A stretch of 64,000 nucleotides of DNA, taken from NCBI RefSeq assembly GCF_001077815.2, contig NZ_CP011310.1, positions 1,922,001 through 1,986,000 on the forward strand. The letters are read 5' to 3'. The first letter of the stretch is position 1. Every line of letters starts with the position of its first letter. The notes beneath the pieces are model-generated. The model was not told the origin of the DNA and made no database searches. It saw only the letters and a program-made list of their open reading frames with translations. This document shows positions 8,974 through 17,973 of this stretch, piece by piece. This stretch comes from Aurantiacibacter atlanticus. GTDB lineage: Bacteria > Pseudomonadota > Alphaproteobacteria > Sphingomonadales > Sphingomonadaceae. Both the position numbers and the translations under genes were made by a program.

Positions 8974-10131
8974 ATGTTCGACAATTTCTATGGCCTGAGC
9001 GGCAAACCATTCCAGCTCACGCCCGATCCCGAATTCTACTTCCGCTCTATCACGCACCGCAAGGCTCTGTCCTATCTCGGATATGGTCTGGCGCAAGGTG
9101 AAGGCTTCATCGTCATTACGGGTGAAATCGGCTCCGGCAAGTCGACGCTCATCGCGCATATGATGCAGAACCTCGATATGGGTCAGGTGACCGTGGCGCA
9201 GATCGTCACCAGCAAGCTCGACGAAGAAGAAGTTGTGCATGTCGTGGCCGGAGCCATGGGTCTTGATGTGGAAGGCCATGACAAAGCGACTGCGCTGACC
9301 GAAATCGAAGGTCATCTGCATGAAGAGGCGCGCGCAGGCCGCCGATGCCTGCTGGTCATCGACGAATCGCAGAATCTTTCGGTCTCCGCATTGGAAGAAT
9401 TGCGAATGTTCTCCAATTTCCAGCTTGGCAGCCATCCACTGCTCCAGACGCTGCTGCTCGGCCAGCCCGAATTCCGTACAACGCTGCAAAATGAGCCGGG
9501 ACTTGAACAGCTTCGCCAGCGCGTGATCGCTGCGCATCATCTTGAGCCCATGCAGAAGGACGAGATCGAGCCGTATATCATCCACCGCCTGAAGAAGGTT
9601 GGCTGGGATGGCAATCCTTCATTCGATCAGCGCATATTTGCAGAGCTTCACGAGGCATCGGGAGGCATTCCGCGCCGTGTGAACCAGATCGCCAATCGCC
9701 TGATGCTGCTGGGCGCAGTGGAAGAATGTTCGCACATAGATGCGGCAATGCTGCAATCTGTGCTGACAGAACTCGAATCCGAGCGCGCTTTACCGGAAGC
9801 GCCGCCTGCACCTTCAACCGCGCGACCTCAAGCAGCAAAGACAGAAAAAGCTTCTCCTCTCGCTTCATCGGCTGATGCGAAGGCAATCGCCAGCGCATTT
9901 GCGCTCCGAGACAAGCAGATTACAGAGCTGCAACAGGCCATCTATCTCCTTTCTGAACAGGTGAAGAACACCGTTTCAACCGATGTAGTTCGGTCAGAGC
10001 TCGAATTGATGCGCGAACAGATTGAGCAGATCGAGAAACGCTTCAATGAGCATGAGCACTCGATCAGCCAGACGCTCAACATGCTGATCGAGTGGATCGA
10101 AAATGACATGGCATCGAGCAAGGCTGCCTGA
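8974..10131 (+). CDS. XrtA/PEP-CTERM-associated ExeA-like AAA ATPase
   Basis: A 385-residue protein with an N-terminal ExeA/GspA-type ATPase domain: Walker A GEIGSGKST (Lys56), Walker B CLLVIDESQNL and a sensor region around GGIPRRVNQIANRL. A linker rich in Ala and Pro (about 270-300) leads to a C-terminal coiled coil that probably oligomerises. No membrane segment was seen. Family and position match the ATPase that accompanies XrtA polysaccharide loci; it may energise assembly of the secretion apparatus. ATG 8974 is preceded by AAGGGAGAAC. Confidence 0.9.
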   Translation: MFDNFYGLSGKPFQLTPDPEFYFRSITHRKALSYLGYGLAQGEGFIVITGEIGSGKSTLIAHMMQNLDMGQVTVAQIVTSKLDEEEVVHVVAGAMGLDVEGHDKATALTEIEGHLHEEARAGRRCLLVIDESQNLSVSALEELRMFSNFQLGSHPLLQTLLLGQPEFRTTLQNEPGLEQLRQRVIAAHHLEPMQKDEIEPYIIHRLKKVGWDGNPSFDQRIFAELHEASGGIPRRVNQIANRLMLLGAVEECSHIDAAMLQSVLTELESERALPEAPPAPSTARPQAAKTEKASPLASSADAKAIASAFALRDKQITELQQAIYLLSEQVKNTVSTDVVRSELELMREQIEQIEKRFNEHEHSISQTLNMLIEWIENDMASSKAA

Positions 10132-10156
10132 CGGCGTTCAGGAGGGGTAACTCGCT

Positions 10157-11092
10157 TTGAATGCCATCGCCTTCGCCAATGAAGACGCCAAGGGCGTCGG
10201 GCCAGACAAGGTCATCGCCAACGGCCTGTCAGTCGATGTCGAGGACTGGTTCCAGGTGGGCGCGTTCGAGGATGTGATCGAACGCGACAGCTGGAGCACG
10301 CTCGACAATCGCGTGGAACGCAACGTCCATGAAATCCTCGATCTGTTCGATGAAGCAAAGGCCAGTGCGACATTCTTTACATTGGGTTGGGTTGCACAGC
10401 GTCACGGCCCGCTCCTGCGGGAAATAGCACAGCGCGGGCACGAAATTGCCAGTCATGGCTGGGATCATCAGCGTGTGTTCCGCATGGATCGGGAGAGCTT
10501 TGCCCGCGATATAGAGCGGACTCGCAAGACCATTCAGGATTGCTGCGGCCAGCGTGTCGATGGCTATCGCGCGCCCAGCTTCTCCATTGATCACCGCACG
10601 CCGTGGGCTTTCATGGAATTGGCCGAGCAAGGCTATCTGTACTCATCAAGCGTCGCGCCAATCACCCATGACCATTACGGTTGGGCAGAGGCACCGCGTT
10701 TCGCGTTTCAGCCCATTCCTTGGCACGATTTGGTCGAATTACCCGTTACAACCGCCATATTCCGCGGCAAACGACTGGCGGCAGGCGGAGGGGGCTTTTT
10801 CCGTGTGCTGCCTTACGCCTTTAGCCGCTGGGCCATACGACAGGTCAATCGTACAGATCAGCGTCCTGCGATCTTCTATTTCCACCCGTGGGAAATAGAC
10901 CCGGGCCAGCCAAGGGTCGCCGGCGCTCCCTTGCGTTCGCGGCTGCGGCATTACACCAATCTAAGTAAAATGAGTGGCAAGCTGCGCCAATTGATCAATG
11001 AATTTGCCTGGGGACGGATGGATGTCGTCGCCCACCGTGAGGCCGCGAGAATTGCGATCGAAATGGCATCGGACAAGGAAATGGCGGTATGA
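10157..11092 (+). CDS. XrtA-system polysaccharide deacetylase (with DUF3473 C-terminus)
   Basis: A 311-residue NodB-fold deacetylase. The catalytic Asp is in the LSVDVEDWFQ motif, metal-binding histidines are in the HEIASHGWDHQ motif, and the DGYRAPSFS motif follows. The DUF3473 part contains YFHPWEIDPGQPR. It should remove N-acetyl groups from the polymer. The only in-frame start is TTG 10157, with AGGAGG 11 bases upstream. The 3' end overlaps the FemAB-like gene by 4 bases (ATGA). Confidence 0.9.
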   Translation: MNAIAFANEDAKGVGPDKVIANGLSVDVEDWFQVGAFEDVIERDSWSTLDNRVERNVHEILDLFDEAKASATFFTLGWVAQRHGPLLREIAQRGHEIASHGWDHQRVFRMDRESFARDIERTRKTIQDCCGQRVDGYRAPSFSIDHRTPWAFMELAEQGYLYSSSVAPITHDHYGWAEAPRFAFQPIPWHDLVELPVTTAIFRGKRLAAGGGGFFRVLPYAFSRWAIRQVNRTDQRPAIFYFHPWEIDPGQPRVAGAPLRSRLRHYTNLSKMSGKLRQLINEFAWGRMDVVAHREAARIAIEMASDKEMAV

Positions 11093-12147
11093 ACGCGCCT
11101 TTTGCCCTGACACGCCAGAAAATACGCGTGCTTGACCTCCATCGACCTGATGAAGCAGCGCGCGTTGAAAGGTTCGTTGCTCAAGAGGGCGGTTCCATCT
11201 TTCACCTCCCTGGATGGCTCGACGCAGTTGAGGCGGGCACTGGGCAAAAGGCGCGCGGGATCGTAGCCGAGATGGACGGAGCGATCACGGGCTGGCTTCC
11301 ATTGACTGAGGTGCATTCACCAATTTTCGGCAGAATGCTCGCTTCAAGCGGATTTGCCGTTGATGGCGGCATCCTGGCAGAGGATGACACTGTAGCGGTA
11401 GACCTCTGCAATGCCGCCAGCGAATTTGCGATGCGGCTTTCCTGCCCGACTATTGAAATGCGCGGTGGTCCGGTCGCGTCAAATTGGCAGGTTCAGTCGG
11501 ACAGCCATTGCGGGTTCGTGCAATCGCTGGCGATGGATGACGAGACGCAGTTGGCGGCAATCCCGCGCAAGCAACGCGCCGAAGTGCGCAAATCGCTGAA
11601 GAATGATCTAACTGTCCATGTCGGGCAGGGAGAAGCCGATCTGGAGGCGCATTACGCGGTATATTCGCAAAGCGTTCGCAGCCTAGGCACGCCCGTGTTC
11701 CCGCGCACCTTGTTCGAAGCAGTGATCGAGCAGCTTGATGCCGATATCCTTACAGTGCGCCACCGCGGCGAAGCGGTAGCAAGCGTGCTGTCGCTTTATC
11801 ACGATGGCGCGGTAATGCCCTATTGGGGTGGCGGCACGCATGGCGCACGCGCGTTGCGTGCCAATGACCGCATGTATTACGCCCTGATGCTCCATGCGCG
11901 CGCGCGAGGCTGCGACAGGTTCGATTTCGGAAGGAGCAAGACAGGCAGCGGTGCCTTCAGATTCAAGAAGAATTGGGGTTTTGAACCGCAGCCGCTTTCT
12001 TACGCCAACTGGACTGCGCCGGGCCATCCCGTGCGCGATGCCGATCCGACGAGCGCACAACACCAATCGCGGATTGCGCTTTGGAAGAAGCTGCCCCTGC
12101 CAATAGCAAACCGGCTTGGCCCCCTGATCGCGCGGGGTTTGGGGTGA
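11089..12147 (+). CDS. FemAB-family protein, XrtA/PEP-CTERM-associated
   Basis: A 352-residue FemAB/GNAT-fold protein. A basic segment (IPRKQRAEVRKSLK) and the FDFGRSKTGSGAFRFKK motif near residue 280-300 are characteristic of the XrtA-associated FemAB family. FemAB proteins transfer aminoacyl groups to amines. Following a deacetylase that frees amino groups, this enzyme could acylate them, which would connect it to the carrier protein and ligase at the start of the locus. That link is inference. It is coupled on both sides: it starts inside the deacetylase stop and its own stop overlaps the next GTG. Confidence 0.88.
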   Translation: MNAPFALTRQKIRVLDLHRPDEAARVERFVAQEGGSIFHLPGWLDAVEAGTGQKARGIVAEMDGAITGWLPLTEVHSPIFGRMLASSGFAVDGGILAEDDTVAVDLCNAASEFAMRLSCPTIEMRGGPVASNWQVQSDSHCGFVQSLAMDDETQLAAIPRKQRAEVRKSLKNDLTVHVGQGEADLEAHYAVYSQSVRSLGTPVFPRTLFEAVIEQLDADILTVRHRGEAVASVLSLYHDGAVMPYWGGGTHGARALRANDRMYYALMLHARARGCDRFDFGRSKTGSGAFRFKKNWGFEPQPLSYANWTAPGHPVRDADPTSAQHQSRIALWKKLPLPIANRLGPLIARGLG

Positions 12148-13367
12148 GCGGAGAGATACTCTTCCTCGCCCACCGGCTGCCTTTTCCACCTGACCGCGGT
12201 GACAAAATTCGTTCACATCATATTGTGAAGGCTTTGGCGAAGATTGCTCCGGTCCATATTGGCTGCCTTGCAGAAGAGTTAAGCGATTTTGCACATGAGC
12301 ATTTTCTGGAAGAGCTGGCTGCCTCCTACTGCATGGCGCCGCGCCCACCCTTTTTGCCGATTGCAGGATTAAAGGCCCTAATCCGGCGAGAACCTGTCAG
12401 CCTTGCAGCTTTCCATTCGAAGCAATTGCGCCAGTGGGTGAAAAACACACTGGCCACGCGCAAAATCACTGCGATCTATGTGTTCTCCGGCCAGATGGGG
12501 CAATATGTACCGCAAAGCTGGATAGGACGGCTGATTGTCGATCTGGTCGATGTCGATTCGGCCAAATTCGAGGCATTTGCAAAAGACGGAAGCGGTCCAC
12601 GGGCCTGGATAGATGCGCGCGAAAGCAAACTTCTGCGGGACGTAGAGGCGCGGTTGGTAGAGCGTGCAAGCAGCACCTTGCTGGTCAGTCATGCAGAGGC
12701 GCAATTGCTCAGGTCCAGAATATCCGGCCAGCACGATATTCGGGCGCTGAGCAATGGCATAGACTGCAGCTTCTTCGACCCTGCATTAATTAAGCCACAT
12801 CCAGCCCTGGGGGAAGGCGGCCCGCACCTCGTTTTCACCGGACAAATGGACTACGCGCCCAATATTGCCGCTGTCTCGCGTATGGCGAATGACATCATGC
12901 CACGCCTTATCAAGGCTCTCCCGCAGGCCAGTTTCCATATCGTCGGACGTGCTCCCTCGCGTGATGTCACCGCTCTGAAGGGGGTAAATGGCGTTTCTGT
13001 GGTCGGAGAAGTGCCTGACACGCGGCCTTGGCTTGCTGGTGCAGATATGGTGGTGGCACCTTTGACAATCGCTCGCGGTGTCCAGAATAAGGTGCTCGAG
13101 GCTATGGCGATGGCCCGTCCGGTTGTCGTCACCCCCGATGCGGCTACGGGCATTGATGCAGAACATGGCAGGCACTTCATCATTGCCGAGAACGATGGTG
13201 CCTTCATCCACCATATCACTCAGCTTCACTCAGCTGGTCAGCAGGTGGCCGCCATGGGGTTAGAAGCCCGAAAGTTAGTCCGCGACCAGATGAGCTGGCG
13301 AGCCATGCTTGCCGATCTTCCTGTCCTGACAGGATTTGCCGGCGGGGCAGTGCGCGATGCGGCATGA
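12144..13367 (+). CDS. PEP-CTERM/XrtA-system glycosyltransferase (GT4-like, TIGR03087 type)
   Basis: A 407-residue GT-B glycosyltransferase. The N-terminus carries LFLAHRLPFPPDRGDKIRS, typical of this XrtA-linked family, and the C-terminal half has LSNGIDCSFFDP and the donor-binding ARGVQNKVLEAMAMARPV segment. It should transfer a sugar to the growing repeat unit on the cytoplasmic face. The start is GTG 12144, overlapping the FemAB stop (GTGA). An in-frame ATG 63 bases upstream would add residues that do not resemble the family. Confidence 0.9.
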   Translation: MSGEILFLAHRLPFPPDRGDKIRSHHIVKALAKIAPVHIGCLAEELSDFAHEHFLEELAASYCMAPRPPFLPIAGLKALIRREPVSLAAFHSKQLRQWVKNTLATRKITAIYVFSGQMGQYVPQSWIGRLIVDLVDVDSAKFEAFAKDGSGPRAWIDARESKLLRDVEARLVERASSTLLVSHAEAQLLRSRISGQHDIRALSNGIDCSFFDPALIKPHPALGEGGPHLVFTGQMDYAPNIAAVSRMANDIMPRLIKALPQASFHIVGRAPSRDVTALKGVNGVSVVGEVPDTRPWLAGADMVVAPLTIARGVQNKVLEAMAMARPVVVTPDAATGIDAEHGRHFIIAENDGAFIHHITQLHSAGQQVAAMGLEARKLVRDQMSWRAMLADLPVLTGFAGGAVRDAA

Positions 13368-14916
13368 GGTGATCTCCCCGCAGCGAGCAATGATCGCCGA
13401 ACGTATTGTACCGGCCTGGAAAACGCCGCTTGTCCAATTGGCGCTGGCCTGGGCTGCCATACTCACGATGTTTGCGCGTGATTGGGCCACAATGGCCATG
13501 CTGTGGTGGGACAGTTCCACCTATAACCACATACTGATCGTCCCTGCGATCCTTGCATGGCTTGTTTGGCAACGCGCGGGAGAGCTTGCCAAGGTTGACC
13601 CGCAGCCGTGGTGGCCAGGCCTTGTCCCACTCGCAGGCGCGCTGTTTCTTTGGTTGCTTGGGGATATTTCGGGCCTCGCGACTGCGGCGCATCTGGGCGT
13701 TGTTCTTGCGTTGCAGGCCGTAACTCTCGCCATCCTTGGCCCGCGAATTTGCTGGGGGCTTGCCTTTCCGCTCTGCTATGCGCTGTTCCTCGTTCCGATT
13801 GGCTATGAATTGGTGCCCGCATTGCAGATGATCACGGCGAGCATTACCATTGCTCTTACCGAAGCAAGCGGCATTCCAGCGCATATCGAAGGCGTCTTTA
13901 TCGATACGCCTGCCGGACTGTTCGAAGTGGCAGAGGCGTGCTCAGGCGTGAAATTCCTCGTTGCCATGATCGCGCTAGGGGCGTTGGTGGCACATGTCTG
14001 TTTCCAGTCTTGGTGGCGGCGCGCGGCGTTCATGATGCTGGCTGTCAGCATCCCCATCATTGCAAATGGTATCAGGGCATGGGGCACAATCTATATCGCG
14101 CAATCGCAAGGCATAAGCTTCGCGGCGGGTTTCGATCACATCTTCTATGGCTGGATTTTCTTTGCGCTGGTCATGGGGCTGCTGTTGCTTATTGGCTCAA
14201 AGTTCTTCGACAGGGGAGTGCAAGCCCCATTCGTCGATTCCACTGCGCTTGCCGCCAATCCGTTCTTGGATCGCCTGCAATCCAACAGTGCAAAGGGTTG
14301 GCCAGTGCTGGTCGTCATCCTCAGCCTCATCCTGGTGGCACTTGCATGGTCAACCCGGTCTCAGGCGCTGGAGGCCGATCTGGCAACGGATCAGACCTTG
14401 CCTTCGCAAATCGCGGGCTGGACATTGGTCGAGCAATCACGCGCCTATCCCTGGCAGCCCCGCGCCAGTGGAGCTGATTGCGTGCTGCGCGGTGCATATC
14501 AAGACGGGGAGGGACGTGTGGTCGATGTGGTTTATGCACTTTATGCGGCACAGTCCGAAGGGCGGGAGGCCGGAGCTTTTGGCGAGGGAGCATTGCCCAT
14601 GGATAGCGAATGGCGCTGGCTGTCCGCATCGACATCAACCGATGGTGTGGCCGGTGATCGATTGCAGGCGCTGGGCGCACACAGGCGCGTGGCTGAAACC
14701 TGGTATCGCAAAGAAGGTTGGATCGGCACGAGCACGATGCACCTCAAACTGTTGACCATGCGCGATCGGTTGCTGCTGCGCGCCCGGCCCACGGCCATGC
14801 TGATCCTTTCAGCAGAGGAATATGGCGACACAGATCCAGCAGCAACCATCGCTGATTTTCGATCTTCCACGGCGGATCTCGGGAACTGGATGGACCGCAC
14901 GGGCGGCGTCGATTAA
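13357..14916 (+). CDS. xrtA: Exosortase A with C-terminal EpsI-type domain
   Basis: A polytopic inner-membrane cysteine transpeptidase-like sorting enzyme of about 519 residues. The catalytic triad is visible: Cys195 in EACSGVKF, Arg240 in NGIRAWG and His261 in FDHIFYGW. About eight hydrophobic segments lie before residue 300. A soluble EpsI/DUF3485-like domain (about 340-519) follows, as is normal for XrtA. It cleaves PEP-CTERM sorting signals and is coupled to exopolysaccharide production. ATG 13357 overlaps the end of the glycosyltransferase by 11 bases. GTG 13369 or ATG 13390 are alternative starts, because the ribosome sites are weak. No PEP-CTERM substrate is encoded in this window. Confidence 0.93.
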   Translation: MRHEVISPQRAMIAERIVPAWKTPLVQLALAWAAILTMFARDWATMAMLWWDSSTYNHILIVPAILAWLVWQRAGELAKVDPQPWWPGLVPLAGALFLWLLGDISGLATAAHLGVVLALQAVTLAILGPRICWGLAFPLCYALFLVPIGYELVPALQMITASITIALTEASGIPAHIEGVFIDTPAGLFEVAEACSGVKFLVAMIALGALVAHVCFQSWWRRAAFMMLAVSIPIIANGIRAWGTIYIAQSQGISFAAGFDHIFYGWIFFALVMGLLLLIGSKFFDRGVQAPFVDSTALAANPFLDRLQSNSAKGWPVLVVILSLILVALAWSTRSQALEADLATDQTLPSQIAGWTLVEQSRAYPWQPRASGADCVLRGAYQDGEGRVVDVVYALYAAQSEGREAGAFGEGALPMDSEWRWLSASTSTDGVAGDRLQALGAHRRVAETWYRKEGWIGTSTMHLKLLTMRDRLLLRARPTAMLILSAEEYGDTDPAATIADFRSSTADLGNWMDRTGGVD

Positions 14917-14926
14917 CGACAGGCAC

Positions 14927-16822
14927 ATGTGCGGCATTGCGGGCATTTTCCATACAGGCACGATCAAGCCGGTCGATCCCGCTAGGGTTGAGCGCATGTG
15001 CGACGTTCTGGCTCATCGCGGGCCTGACGGATCAGGGGTTTGGACATCGCCCGGCGTAGGGTTGGGCCACCGCCGATTGTCGATCATCGACATCGCGGGC
15101 TCGCTTCAACCCATGCATTCCATTGAAGAGCGCTCAGTGATCGTTTTCAACGGAGAAATCTATAATTTCCGTGCATTACGGCGTGAACTTGAAGAGAAGG
15201 GTGCGCGTTTTCGGACGGATGGCGATACCGAAGTGATCCTTGCTGCCTGGCAGCGCTGGGGGGAGGATTGCGTGCAGCACCTTCACGGCATGTTCGCCTT
15301 CGCAATTTACGATCGCAAGGATCGCACGCTTTTTCTTGCCCGTGACAGGTTTGGGGTGAAACCATTGTTCATGGCGGAGCTGTCAGACGGTTCGCTAGCA
15401 TTTGCATCCGAATTGAAGGGTTTGCTGGCGCATCCACTGCTGCGTCGCGAAGTCGATCCGCTGGCCATCGAGGATTACATGACCTGGGGTTATGTTCCCG
15501 ATCATAGATCTATACTACGCGGGGTAAGCAAGCTTGCGGCCGGGCACAGCTTACTGCTCAGACACGATAGTCCGCTCCCTCAGCCGCGCCAATATTGGGA
15601 CATCAGTTTCGAAAATCGTCACAAGGGCAAGGCGCGTGATCTGGAGGCAGAACTGCTCCATCACCTGAAGCAGGCGGTGGATAGCCGAATGGTCGCCGAT
15701 GTTCCGCTGGGCGCCTTCCTTTCCGGCGGGGTAGATAGCTCCACCGTTGTTGCATTCATGGCTGAAGCCAGCAGAAACAAGGTCAAGACCTGTTCCATCG
15801 GTTTTGACGTGGCCAGCGCAGACGAGACAAGCCATGCCGACAAGATCGCGCGGCTTTTTGACACCGAGCATGCGAGCCGCATTGTCAGTGCAGACCAGTT
15901 CGATGCCCTGGATACAATTGCAGGAATGTTCGATGAACCATTTGCCGATGCATCAGCGCTGCCGACATGGCGCGTGTGCCAATTGGCCCGCGAAAGCGTG
16001 ACCGTCGCATTATCGGGAGATGGCGCGGACGAAGCATTTGCCGGATATCGCCGACAGGTATTTCACGCCCATGAAGAGCGGGTGAGGGGAGTGCTGCCTT
16101 CTGCGCTGCGCAGCAAGGTGTTGGGTCCATTGGGAGAAGCGTTCCCCAAACTTGACTGGGCACCGCGTCCCTGGCGCGCCAAGACTACCCTGCTGTCCTT
16201 GGCCGCCTCCGGCGCGCAGGGATATTCCCGCGCATTGTCCGTTGTCCCGCCTGAAATCAGGCTTGGCCTTTATGGTAAGGACTTGCAGCGCCAGATCGGT
16301 GGATATCGCGGAGAACTGCCACTAGAAAAATTGATGGCTCAGGCACCTGCGCGCAGCGGGCTCGATGCCGCGCAATATGCCGATCTGAAATTTTGGTTAC
16401 CCGGCGACATCCTGACGAAAGTGGACCGCACCAGTATGGCGGTTAGCCTTGAGGCGCGTGAACCGCTTCTTGATCACCGACTGGTAGAATTTGCCGCCGG
16501 TCTGCCAGATGGGCTGAGGGTCAAACGGGCGCAGGGTAAATGGCTGCTCAAGAAATCCATGGAACGCTATCTGCCGAACGATATCCTCTATCGTCCGAAA
16601 CAGGGGTTTGTGACCCCTATTGCACAGTGGTTCCGTGGCCCGCTGGCAAGCAAGGCGCGGGGCATATCCAAAAGCGCAATGCTCGCACGCACCGGATGGT
16701 TCGAAAATGCAAGGCTCGCCGATATTGCAGAAGCGCATATTTCCGGCCGATCCGACCATTCACGGATATTGTGGCAATTACTGATGCTGGATCGCTCGCT
16801 CGCGCGGCTCGGTATCGCATAA
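14927..16822 (+). CDS. Glutamine-dependent amidotransferase (asparagine synthase-like), exosortase A-associated
   Basis: A 631-residue AsnB-like enzyme. ATG 14927 was chosen because it places the N-terminal nucleophile cysteine at position 2 (MCGIAGIF), as class-II glutaminase domains require. The synthetase half has the PP-loop SGGVDSS near residue 270 and the LSGDGADEAFAGY segment. Such enzymes in XrtA loci probably amidate a sugar carboxylate or another acid of the repeat unit. It is the last gene of the plus-strand XrtA series and converges on zapE with a 39-base gap, in which I see no clear terminator. Confidence 0.92.
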   Translation: MCGIAGIFHTGTIKPVDPARVERMCDVLAHRGPDGSGVWTSPGVGLGHRRLSIIDIAGSLQPMHSIEERSVIVFNGEIYNFRALRRELEEKGARFRTDGDTEVILAAWQRWGEDCVQHLHGMFAFAIYDRKDRTLFLARDRFGVKPLFMAELSDGSLAFASELKGLLAHPLLRREVDPLAIEDYMTWGYVPDHRSILRGVSKLAAGHSLLLRHDSPLPQPRQYWDISFENRHKGKARDLEAELLHHLKQAVDSRMVADVPLGAFLSGGVDSSTVVAFMAEASRNKVKTCSIGFDVASADETSHADKIARLFDTEHASRIVSADQFDALDTIAGMFDEPFADASALPTWRVCQLARESVTVALSGDGADEAFAGYRRQVFHAHEERVRGVLPSALRSKVLGPLGEAFPKLDWAPRPWRAKTTLLSLAASGAQGYSRALSVVPPEIRLGLYGKDLQRQIGGYRGELPLEKLMAQAPARSGLDAAQYADLKFWLPGDILTKVDRTSMAVSLEAREPLLDHRLVEFAAGLPDGLRVKRAQGKWLLKKSMERYLPNDILYRPKQGFVTPIAQWFRGPLASKARGISKSAMLARTGWFENARLADIAEAHISGRSDHSRILWQLLMLDRSLARLGIA

Positions 16823-16861
16823 GTCATTTGATTGACGGTAAGGCAGATGGAAAGGGAGCCG

Positions 16862-17929
16862 CTACCCTGGCACGCCGTGCCCGCGTGCCATGTAATCGTC
16901 GCTCTGCATTTCCTTGAGGCGGCTGACGGTACGTTCAAATTCAAAGGCGCCGTCACCCTTGCGGTAGAGGTTTTCTGGTGCTGCCTCTGCGGTGGCGAAA
17001 AGTTTTACACCCTGTTCGTAAAGCGCGTCGATCAGCTTGGTAAAGCGAATGGCCTCATTACGATTGTCCGGCCCCATCAGAGGTATGCCGACCAGAATGA
17101 TCGAGTGAAATTCGCGCGCAATGGCGAGATAATCGGCAGCCCCCCGATTCTCTCCACAAAGCCGCTTGAAGCTGAATACAGCTACGCCTTTTAAGCATTT
17201 GGGAACGAACAGCTTTCTCCCCCCGCCTAGCTCCAGCTCTCCTGAAGGCACATGGGCAGCATCTTCGGGGGCATAATCGGTCAGTCGGAAGAATGCCTCG
17301 CGCACCTGCTCAGTTGACGCATCGCCCAAAGGTGTATGCCAGCTTGCAAGATCGCCCAGCCTGTCTAGCCGATAATCGGTTGGGCCATTCAATGGCACCA
17401 CGTCCAACTCGCGCTCTACCAGATCGATAAATGGCAGGAATAAGGAACGGTTGAGACCATCCTTGTAAAGATCATGCGGAGGACGATTGCTGGTGGTGAC
17501 GACCGTCACACCTTCATCCTCCATCAGCGCGGTAAACAGGCGCGCCATGATCGCGGCGTCGGCAGTGTTAGTTACCACCATTTCATCAAAGGCAAGGCAA
17601 CGGATATTATTCGCGAGGCGTTTCGCGACACGCCCGATGGGGCCTGTGACCTCGGCCTGCCGTTCCTCGCGGATCAAGGCGTCCACTTCCAACATGAATT
17701 CATGGAAATGCACGCGCCGCTTTTCGGAAATTTTGAGCGTGTCGACGAAAAGATCCATAAGCATGGATTTGCCACGTCCAACACCGCCCCACATGTAAAC
17801 GCCCTGCGGGTCGCGCTTTTTGTTACCGAACAATTGGGCAAGCAATCCACCCGGAGATTCTGTCTCCAACTCCTTTTGCAACTGATCCAGCCGCACCGCA
17901 GCACGGCGCTGGTCAGGATCCGGTTGCAA
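16862..17929 (-). CDS. zapE: Cell division protein ZapE (AFG1-like ATPase)
   Basis: An AFG1/ZapE P-loop ATPase with Walker A GGVGRGKSM, Walker B LAFDEMVV and the TTSNRPPHDLYKDGLNR sensor segment. ZapE binds FtsZ and supports division under stress. The coordinates use TTG 17929 (355 residues), the first ATG, GTG or TTG in frame. The frame continues upstream with LLARYEQLVTADELQPDP, which matches the usual ZapE N-terminus, up to a CTG at 17977 that overlaps the sdhB stop (CTGA) and has GGTGGAG 8 bases before it. The true start may therefore be CTG 17977. Cotranscribed with sdhB. Confidence 0.9.
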   Translation of the reverse strand: MQPDPDQRRAAVRLDQLQKELETESPGGLLAQLFGNKKRDPQGVYMWGGVGRGKSMLMDLFVDTLKISEKRRVHFHEFMLEVDALIREERQAEVTGPIGRVAKRLANNIRCLAFDEMVVTNTADAAIMARLFTALMEDEGVTVVTTSNRPPHDLYKDGLNRSLFLPFIDLVERELDVVPLNGPTDYRLDRLGDLASWHTPLGDASTEQVREAFFRLTDYAPEDAAHVPSGELELGGGRKLFVPKCLKGVAVFSFKRLCGENRGAADYLAIAREFHSIILVGIPLMGPDNRNEAIRFTKLIDALYEQGVKLFATAEAAPENLYRKGDGAFEFERTVSRLKEMQSDDYMARGHGVPG

Positions 17930-17973
17930 CTCGTCGGCGGTGACGAGTTGTTCGTAGCGTGCGAGCAGCCCGC

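Noticed and set aside
1-16822. A PEP-CTERM sorting signal in proteins of the XrtA locus
   Set aside because: No protein encoded in the window ends with a PEP motif, hydrophobic helix and basic tail. The export-linked proteins end otherwise.
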